DNA of 64,000 bases. Origin: Camellia lanceoleosa. Lineage: Eukaryota > Streptophyta > Magnoliopsida > Ericales > Theaceae. Below are positions 56,819-64,000 of the stretch, piece after piece (position 1 is the first letter of the stretch; each line of letters starts with the position of its first letter). Under the pieces are notes generated by a model, which did no database searches, had not been told where the DNA came from, and saw only the letters and a list, made by a program, of their open reading frames with translations. Made by a program: the position numbers and the translations under genes. Location: NCBI GenBank assembly GCA_025200525.1, contig CM045762.1, forward strand, positions 76,691,217 through 76,755,216, in the 5' to 3' direction.

Positions 56819-59361
56819 TGTTACATTCAAAATTCCCTGATGTTCCACTTTATGAGTTTTCCTAAGCACTTCATTTGCTTCGTCTTTGGACAAACATGCT
56901 AGGGGAGCCCTATAAAAAGTCTTCGGTACAACTTCCCTTGGTCAAGTAAGAAGCGAAGAGTCTGCCGCTTGACTTTGATGGCATCTATGGGTTTTAAGGA
57001 AGTACCCTCTTCTCTAGCTAATTGATGTATGGTGGTCTTCATTATTCGCTGCTCAAATGGGCTTCTTTTTCCTTTGGATAAGTCTGATAGTTCACTCATT
57101 GCTTCTGCAAATCAGCGCTTTCTTTTTCCATTTTTGGCCAGTAATAGCCCTACTTTTGTATGCGTCACTACAGACTGATATCTCCATCTCCACAGGCCTT
57201 AACATGGATCTGCTTAAGTTTATAAGTTGCCTCTTGCTTGCCGACAAATCTTACCAATAAGTTGTTTGACCCTCGAAAATACAATTCTCCTTTGAAGAGT
57301 AGAAAATGTGCTAATTCTGCCCTCCTTTGCTTGTTCTCAACTGTTGCATTATGTCTTCTTTCCATCCTTCAGCATTTCACTCTGTATGTGCCTCCGCCAT
57401 TATTGTAGGTGTTGTTCTTTTCTCATTAACAATAACTATACTATCCATACGAATATCCATCTTTGCCCTTAGTGTAGCTGTGGCATTGGCAAAATGGTTT
57501 TGCATTCGAGGGGTTTGTTAAATCTGAACGTTATTAAATTGAGTCAGCAACTTTTAGAATATGCTTCAGTATTGTGCTAAGAATGGTTTTTTCGGAGCAA
57601 AGTTGTTGAATGCTTGTTTTACGACTAATTTGAAGTCTCCCCAGATTTTCAATTTGTACAAGCCTTGCTTCTATGTGGAAATTAACCCTAATATTAGCAC
57701 CTCGTACTTAGTCTCGTTATTTGAACATTCAAAATCAAGTTTGTAGCACAAGTGTATCTATTTCCCATCTTTGATGTTTAGCGTGATTCCCACACTACAT
57801 TTGCCAGCCCCAGATACTCCATCAAACTTGAAGTCCAGTAGGCTTTAACTTCCATTGCCGAGGCACAAACCTCACCAGGTAAAACTACCTCAACAGGTTC
57901 ATATTTGCCAGATGGGAACTACGCTAGCAGGTCTGCCAATGCCTGGCTTTTGATGGCTTTTGGGGTGATGCACGCAATGTCATATTCTGCAAATGTCAAC
58001 ATCCATCTTGCCATTCTCCCTTTCAGTGCTGGTTTGCTCATCAACTATCGGACAAGGTCACTCCTAGTTACAACCTAGATCAGGTGTGCAAAAAATAGTA
58101 TCGCAGCCTTTGTGCTATGAAAATCAAAGCCAAACAATATCTTTCAATTGGAGTATAGTGCAATTCTGCATTGTTGACTTTTTTTTATTGATGTGGTAGA
58201 CTTGCTTTTAAGCGCCACCAACATCCTAGACAAATAGGGCTCTGATGGACTTGGGTGTGGAGGTAAGATACAATAATAGAGATTTCCCAGGTTGTGGCGT
58301 GATCATGGTGAGTGGAAAAACAAGTGCTTGCTTTACGTCCTCAAAAGCTTGATTGTGTTCTAGTAACCACTCAAACTTATGATTTCCTTTTAGCAACACT
58401 CTGAAGGGAGAAGTGATTTCGGCGAAATCCGGGATAAATCACCTTAAGTAAGACACTTTGTCTAGAAATTTCTTCAAGGCCTTTTGGGAATAAGGCGGGG
58501 ACATTTCTATCACTGACCTTATTTTATCTCCGTCTACTTCTATTCTCCGTGGATGAATCAAGAAGCTGAGGAATTTTTCCACAGTAACTTTGAATGCACA
58601 CTTGAGAGTATTCATCTTGAGACAGAACTTTCGACAGCATTGAAAGACTTTCTCTAAGTCAACGAGGTATCGGTTGGCCTTGACAGACTTCATCCCTAAG
58701 TTATCTACATAAACCTCTACTTCACAATGCAACATCTCATGAAACATTTAAGTCATTTTTCGTTGGTAGATTGCCCATGCATTCTTCAAACCGAAGGGTA
58801 TCTCACTATATAGAAAAAAATTTCTAAGAGGTCTCCTCAAGACTGTCTTCTTAGCATCTTCCTTGGCTATTTTGATTTAATTGTAACTCCTGAACCCATC
58901 CATAAAAGAAAACATTCGGTGTCGCGCTGTAGAGTCGACAAGGATATCTACATGAGGCAGACGGAACCCATCATTTAGGTAGATTCTATTTAGGTTATGG
59001 AAATCGACACAGATTCTTATCTAGCCATTCTTTTTCTTTACATGTACAATGTTTTCCATCCATGTCGGGTACTGTATGGGCTTATTGAACTTGGCTTTTT
59101 TTAATTTCTCTAATTCTTCTTTGATTTTTGCTTCAACATCAGAGTGATACTTCTTAATATGATGTTTTACTTGCTTAGAGTTAGGAAATGTGTCGAGGAG
59201 ATGGATGACAAGGGATGGATCAAGGTCTGGCATCTCCTCATACTTCCAAGCGAAGACATATAACATGAAAGGAGGATCCCGACAACCAGACCAAATTTTT
59301 TGTTTTCTTTTGCATAATAAAGGCCAGCTATTAGTCTTGCCTTAGCCGCAGGAGCCATCAT
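56819..59361 (-). pseudogene. Second Ty3/gypsy element, copy B part (RT, RNase H, integrase start)
   Basis: On minus: RT N-terminal motif at 59021-59266 (KIKEELEKLKKAKFNKPIQY, then VKKKNG); RT palm and thumb at 58439-58747 (VEVYVDNLGMKSVKANRYL, where the catalytic box reads YVDN instead of YVDD); RNase H at about 57561-57790; and the spacer and integrase start at 56899-57365 (FLLDQGKLYRRLFIGLP). The element ends at about 56820 at the same place as in copy A. The gag part is cut off by the LTR element at 59362. Confidence 0.8.
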
Positions 59362-60388
59362 TGTGATAACCATGTCCTATGTTATGTTAATTAATCTTAT
59401 TTTCGATTGTGATTATGTGCTTGATATGATTTTGAATGCCATTTATATGATTATATGTGTTTTTAAATCTCCATTTGTTCACCGTAGCAAAATCTGTTTG
59501 ATTTTCTGCTATAAAATTTAATTAAAGGCCGTAGAGGCGACAGAAACTGAAAGTGACTGTATTTTTGAAATCAGCATAATTTTTAGAGCATACGGTGCAA
59601 TTTAATTCAAAATTGATTTGGACCAAATTAATTAGATTAAATTGATCGAAATAGGCACAATGAACTAGCCTTAATCAAGGTTGATTAGGCAAGCATATAT
59701 ATAGGCCTAATTACATTTAAGTTCACCATTCTTGGAGCTTAAAATTTGAGATATACACTCTAAAGAGAGAGTGAGTTGAATTTAGAGAGACAGAAGGAGG
59801 GCTCATTCTTGAAGATTTTGCAAAGGAATTCAAGAACTAGGAGGATTAGCTCAAGAATTGGCTATAATTGGAAGAGTTGAAGCTCTTAGGTGAGTAATTG
59901 AACTCAAAACCATGAGTGTAAGTATATAGTTGAGTGAATTCAAAGATACTATGAAGAATTTGAGGTCCATATGTTTATGTATGTATAGAATTGCCATGCA
60001 TTTCCATGATATTGCATGATCTAGCATAAGGCATATTAAACATGAAAGATTTGTATGCCTAAGTCTACATGCATGCATAATTTCGATGAGCTTCATGAAT
60101 TTGAACATTATTTGTGCCATTTGAAGTAGAATTGGAGTCAATAATTAACATGCATGCATGATTCATGAAGGTGTGAAGCTTAAATGCAGGAGTCTTGAAA
60201 TTGGCAAAGAATTTGGAATGATTTTCGAAATGGACCATGATTTTGGGACAATTGGTTTTAAATTATCTAACTTTTTATGTTACACAATGTTTTTCTACGT
60301 TTTGGCATTGATTCGCAAACTTTGGAGCCTTTGGGGTTGTGTTTTGAAGCTCAAACAGCTTGCTGGAAAACCCAGAATTCGATCAGTC

Positions 60389-60597
60389 CGCTCGAGCGTG
60401 AAAATTTATCTCCCAAAAGTTTTCCAAAAATTGCATAGTGGCTCGAGCGGCAGACTTTATGCTCGAGCAAACCCTATTTTGCAAAGACTCCTCGCTCGAG
60501 CGTCAAGAATCTCACTCGAGCATAAATTACATGCAACCAGTACTTTTGTAGACCAAAGGGGTCCGCTCAAGCGACCAAAGCTGCGTTCGAGTGGAGA
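60389..60597. repeat. GCTCGAGC palindromes in the Tekay-like LTR
   Basis: About eight spaced copies of CGCTCGAGCG-like sequence, several degenerate (GCTCAAGC, GTTCGAGT). This is the same core as in the LTR at 8441-10647, in different surrounding sequence. Confidence 0.78.
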
Positions 60598-60939
60598 GCC
60601 CTGTTTCAGAAATTTTGAAAAGTCGTTTTGTGTTTTGTTTTCTGTTCTCTTTCATTTCTAAGAACTCTTAGGCATGCATTGAGCATTGTAAATGACTTAA
60701 AAGAATAAGAAAGAGGCCTAAGAGAAGTAAATAAATTAAGAACGGATTGAATTGCTTGTGACCCGATATGTTATGAAATATGTAGGGTCAAGCGCAAGGG
60801 CAAATCCATTAGCAGAACACTGTGAGTAATATCTTAATAAAGATATTTTGAAGTATGCTACTTTCCAAATGCTTACTCCTATATAAGTTTCATGGATTTG
60901 TTAATTTGAATTGTGAACGAATATTCATTATGCCAATGA

Positions 60940-61400
60940 ATGAATTGGGCCAAAGGCCGTCTGATACGAATGATTGGGCCAAAGGCCGTTGGACACGAAT
61001 GATTGGGCCAAAGGCCGTTTGACATAAATGATTGGGCCAAAGGCCGTTTGACGTGAATGGATTGAGCCAAAGGCCGTTTGACGTGAATGGATTGAGCCAA
61101 AGGTAGTTTGACATGAATGGATTGGGCCAAAGGCTGTTTGACATGAATGATTGAGCCAAATGACGTTTGACATGAATGGATTTGGCCAAAGGTTGTTTGA
61201 CATGAATGCATCAGGCCCGAGGCCATCTGACATGAATAAATCGGGCCCGAGGCCGTCTGACATGAATGAATCGGGCCCGAGGCCGTCTGACATGAATGAA
61301 TTGGGCCCGAGGCCGTTCGATATGATGGGCCAGAGGTCGTTTGATATGTTTGGACCTGAGGCCGTTTGATGTACTAGATAGGAATATGAAAGGGCCTAAG
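60940..61400. repeat. About 30-bp tandem repeat in the LTR
   Basis: About 15 copies of GGGCCAAAGGCCGTTTGACA with an ATGAATGATT linker. Later copies read GGGCCCGAGGCCGTCTGACA. Each holds GGCC...GGCC. All long frames here on both strands are products of the repeat. Confidence 0.9.
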
Positions 61401-61931
61401 GTTGTTTGATGTGCTCGTTATGAATTTCATTCATGTAACTCTTTATTCTGATATTATTCACTAGGCTTTTGCTCACTCTCATTTAAAATGTATATTGGTG
61501 AGCAAAGAGATGTCCAAACCCAACCTTAATGAAGAATGTGAGAGGAAGTCAAGTTTTGTGGAGTCAGCCCGAACGTCTCGCGCACGAGACTTTGTTTTTG
61601 TTCTTTTATTAACTCTTTTTGTTATCTTGGTGAATACATTGATCACCCATGTACATAAACTTTTGTTTGGCTGACTGCTTGTTTGAAGTTCCTGGGTGGA
61701 CAAGTTATTAATTCTGCTTATACGTGTGGGTTATTATGAAATGCTTTTGGAATAATTTTACCATGCCATGTGAGCACAGCTCATTGGACAAAAATTCTTA
61801 AGTTTGCTTCTGTTTTGGCCCCTTATTTCTATTGAAAACATGTTTAATCAAATTTGAGGCCGTTGGTAATCTCTTGGTTACTGGCCGGTTATGACCTTAA
61901 TCCATAGGGGTGGGTTTGGGTCATGACAGAG

Positions 61932-61943
61932 TGGTATCAGAGC
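61932..61943 (+). other. Primer-binding site, initiator Met tRNA type
   Basis: TGGTATCAGAGC lies three bases after the LTR end. This is the standard plant initiator-methionine primer-binding sequence and it fixes the plus orientation. Confidence 0.92.
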
Positions 61944-62188
61944 ACGAGTTAATTCACACACTTGTCCAAATGAGCAATAAGCATCTAGAAAAGATCTAGG
62001 ATACATTCATGTGATGAGTATGAACTCGAAGGCATTGAATATATGCTTCAATGTTTCAAAATGAATGACTATGTGCTATATCTTTCGTGATTTGCTTTCA
62101 TTGTGAATTACTTGAATATGTATACTCTTTTGTATATGCGTACTTGTAAACATTTTTGTATAAAGAATAATGCAAGTTTAATCAGATA

Positions 62189-62800
62189 ATGGTGAGAACA
62201 AGAGGTGATGAATTAGAGGAGTCCTCTACTACCAGAACGGATAGGATGGAAAGATTAATACAGGATATGGCAGAAACATTGATGCAACAACAACAACGGC
62301 AACAACAATGACAATATCCACACCACCTTGTACAAAGTCTACAGAATGATGACCGAACAATAGCCCTCACCAAAGAGTTTAAGAAAATAAAAGCACCACA
62401 ATTTCATGGGGGATTGGATCCACTGAAGGCTGAAGCGTGGGTCCTTGGCATAGAAAAGTTATTTGAGGTGTTTCCTTGTCTAGAAACACAGAAAGTATTG
62501 CTAGCCACTTTTACACTTGAAGATGAAGCAAGAAAGTGGTGGATGTTGATGCATGAAAGGAATAAAGATATTGGCTGGGCACAGTTCTTGGAAATTTTCT
62601 ACGACAAATACTTTCCACAGTGCGTTCGTGATAGGAAAGTGTCGGAGTTCATGGAACTTAAGCAAAACAGCATGACAGTAGCCGAGCACGAAGCCAATTT
62701 TACTAAATTAGCCAGATTTACACCACACATGGTCGATACCGACTATAAGAAAGCGAGACAATTTGAAGGAGGTCTTCGAGATGATACCTTAGACTACTAA
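62189..62800 (+). pseudogene. Tekay-like gag
   Basis: ATG at 62189 starts MVRTRGDELEES. A Gln-rich stretch is interrupted by an in-frame TGA at 62309-62311. The same frame then continues through the Retrotrans_gag domain: FHGGLDPLKAEAWVLGIEKL, EDEARKWWM, YDKYFPQCVRDRKVSEFMEL and FTPHMVDTDYKKARQFEGGL, to a stop at 62798-62800. The following basic region has further stops and a frame change before the zinc knuckle. Gag would have formed the particle. Confidence 0.85.
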
Positions 62801-62985
62801 AGCTAGAAACTTACATTGATGTGCTGGATCGGGCCATAATGTCAGAAGCTAACATAGCCAGGCAGAGTAAATCATCAACTGATTAGAAGAGTAAGAGGTA
62901 GGGCTTCTTTTCAAAGAAAAGACTTTCAAAGAAACAGAATACGGGCTCCTCAAGTACTTCAAATTCTTCCAGAAATACGTCTCCA

Positions 62986-63219
62986 ATGTGCAACCAATGT
63001 GGTAAAAGACATCGTGGGGTTTGCTACCGTGTTTTAAGGACTTGCTTTAAGTGTGGTAAAACAGGGCATATGGCCAGGGATTGTAACCAAAATAGTGGGA
63101 AGTTAGCTGCTAGCTCAACTGCATCGATCCCAAAACTGGGAAACACTACGAGGCCTATTACCACCAGAGACACCGTGAGGCAAGGGAGAGTCTTTGCATT
63201 CGTTTCGGGCGATACGTAG
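62986..63219 (+). pseudogene. Tekay-like gag zinc knuckle
   Basis: CFKCGKTGHMARDC is a full CCHC zinc knuckle (C-x2-C-x4-H-x4-C), preceded by the MCNQCGKRHRGVC motif common in Tekay gag. The frame ends at a TAG (63217-63219), where protease should follow in the same frame. Confidence 0.88.
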
Positions 63220-63888
63220 AGCGCAGAGGTCGTCGTCTCAGGTACTATCTCTATATGTAATCAGGATGCATTTATGTTAATTGACTCCGGATCAACGCAC
63301 TCCTTTGTAACTTATGCATTTGCATCTAGATTGAGTAGACCTTTAGAATCATTGCCATATGTGTTATGTGTATTTGCTCCATCCAAGGAATCTGTGTTGT
63401 GTACATCTATGTGTCGATTTTGTGATATGCGTATTGGGAATGCTACTTTGTATATAGATCTATTACCCTTGAACTTTAGACATTTTGACGTAATTCTAGG
63501 CATGGACTGGTTATCTAAATACTGTGCCACCATCGATTGCGTAACGAAACGAGTTGTATTTAGACCACTAGGACAGGAGGAAATTGTGTTTGTGGGTAAT
63601 GGGATAGTGCCTCCACCTTATTTGATATCTGCAATGAAAGCATGTAAATTAATCAGGAAAGGGTGCCAAGGTTACTTATGTTGTGTATTGTCTGAACAAT
63701 CTATGAATGTTGAATTGAATAGTATTTCTATTATTAGCGAGTTTCCAGATATATTCCTAGGTGAATTGCCAGGAGAATTAGTTAACATGGAGATAGAGTT
63801 TACTATCGATATTGTGCCAGGCACTCAGCCTATCTCAAAAACCCTTTACAAAATGGCTACTGCTAAAATAAAAGAACTGAAAGAATAA
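63220..63888 (+). pseudogene. Tekay-like aspartic protease and RT leader
   Basis: The catalytic LIDSGSTHSFV is at about 63277, then RHFDVILGMDWLSKYCATIDC, the C-terminal retropepsin motif. The region after it (EFPDIFLGELPGEL and IEFTIDIVPGTQPISK) leads into RT. A TAA at 63886-63888 replaces the usual glutamine of the KEQL motif. The same frame resumes after it. Confidence 0.88.
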
Positions 63889-64000
63889 TTACAAGACTTA
63901 CTTGAGAAATGGTGTATTCGACCAAGCATTTCACCATGGGGTGCACCGGTATTGTTTGTGAAAAAGAAATATGGAACCTTGTACCTGTGTATTGACTACC
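63889..64000 (+). pseudogene. Tekay-like reverse transcriptase, start only
   Basis: [20 protein letters not shown] and LYLCIDY are the first RT motifs. The domain continues beyond the window, so I cannot judge the catalytic box. Confidence 0.85.

Larger units (their letters stand above)
49010..59361. repeat. Segmental duplication, copy B
   Basis: It matches 22240-39670 after later insertions are removed. Insertions unique to B are at 49553-50457, 51578-51747, 52037-53119, 54902-55171 and the LTR element from 59362. Differences are sparse in the DUF26 gene and more frequent in spacers. Confidence 0.88.
59362..61928 (+). mobile_element. 5' LTR of the Tekay-like element
   Basis: It starts TGTGATAACC and ends GGTCATGACA, an imperfect inverted pair. 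TATATATA at 59696-59703 is the likely TATA box, followed by a leader with AGAGAGAGTGAG and an AG|GTGAGT donor-like site at 59888-59895. It contains two internal repeats, listed separately. Confidence 0.82.
59362..64000 (+). mobile_element. Tekay/Del-like Ty3/gypsy retrotransposon, 5' part, runs off window
   Basis: A 2567-bp 5' LTR (TGTGATAAC...GGGTCATGACA, 59362-61928), an initiator-Met primer-binding site, gag, zinc knuckle, protease and the start of RT follow in order. The long LTR and primer type suggest the Tekay/Del chromovirus branch; the chromodomain would lie outside the window. It is inserted into the copy B gypsy element. Several stops show that it is inactive. Confidence 0.85.

Noticed and set aside
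60879..61369. Repeat-protein-like frames on both strands
   Set aside because: Produced by the roughly 30-bp LTR minisatellite; no start context or family similarity.

Overview
This is a plant nuclear window, most likely from a dicot. Evidence: L1-type LINEs with an RRM-bearing ORF1, Ty3/gypsy Tat-lineage and Tekay/Del-like elements, Ty1/copia pol, CACTA, hAT and Mutator-like DNA elements, very AT-rich spacers, and plant-specific DUF26 genes. I see no prokaryotic operons, CRISPR, tRNA or rRNA. Only two sequences look like functional host genes: near-identical, intronless genes for secreted two-domain DUF26 cysteine-rich repeat secretory proteins (23185-23913 and 50605-51333, both +). Nearly everything else is transposable-element sequence, mostly decayed.

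Layout. 1-6042: a decayed Tat-lineage Ty3/gypsy element on the minus strand, ending in its 5' LTR (5679-6042). 6043-7780: spacer with possible exon relics. 7790-11895: a 162-bp satellite array of about 12 units, split by a 2.2-kb solo LTR (8441-10647) with a 5-bp target duplication. 11896-13385: spacer, then one end of a CACTA element full of GGCGACTAAA...TTTAGTAGCC palindromes. 13386-22240: a scrambled and partly duplicated Ty1/copia element, interrupted by a 4.67-kb non-coding LTR-like insertion (13971-18639, duplication CTCAG).

From about 22240 to 39670 and again from about 49010 to 59361 the same ancestral block appears twice: upstream region, DUF26 gene, AT-rich spacer, and a gypsy fragment truncated at one shared point. 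After duplication, copy A gained a MITE, a 17-nt LINE tail, a local tandem duplication, a 6.3-kb LINE and a 2.5-kb solo LTR. Copy B gained a 0.9-kb insertion, two non-LTR insertions, a 270-bp MITE and a Tekay-like LTR retrotransposon that runs off the right edge (59362-64000). Between the copies (42250-49010) lie several small DNA transposons, one with a perfect 8-bp and one with a 9-bp target duplication, plus an AT-rich insertion that seems to carry host-gene fragments.

How it fits together. The DUF26 genes have matching TATA boxes, pyrimidine-rich leaders and poly(A) signals, so both are probably expressed as a young tandem pair in a defence-type secreted family. The coding parts are about 99% identical, while sampled flanks look nearer 88%, which suggests recent gene conversion. 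I found no convincing new enzymatic or immune system. The interesting material is the duplication history, the nested insertions, the satellite and the unusual palindromic arrays inside LTRs.
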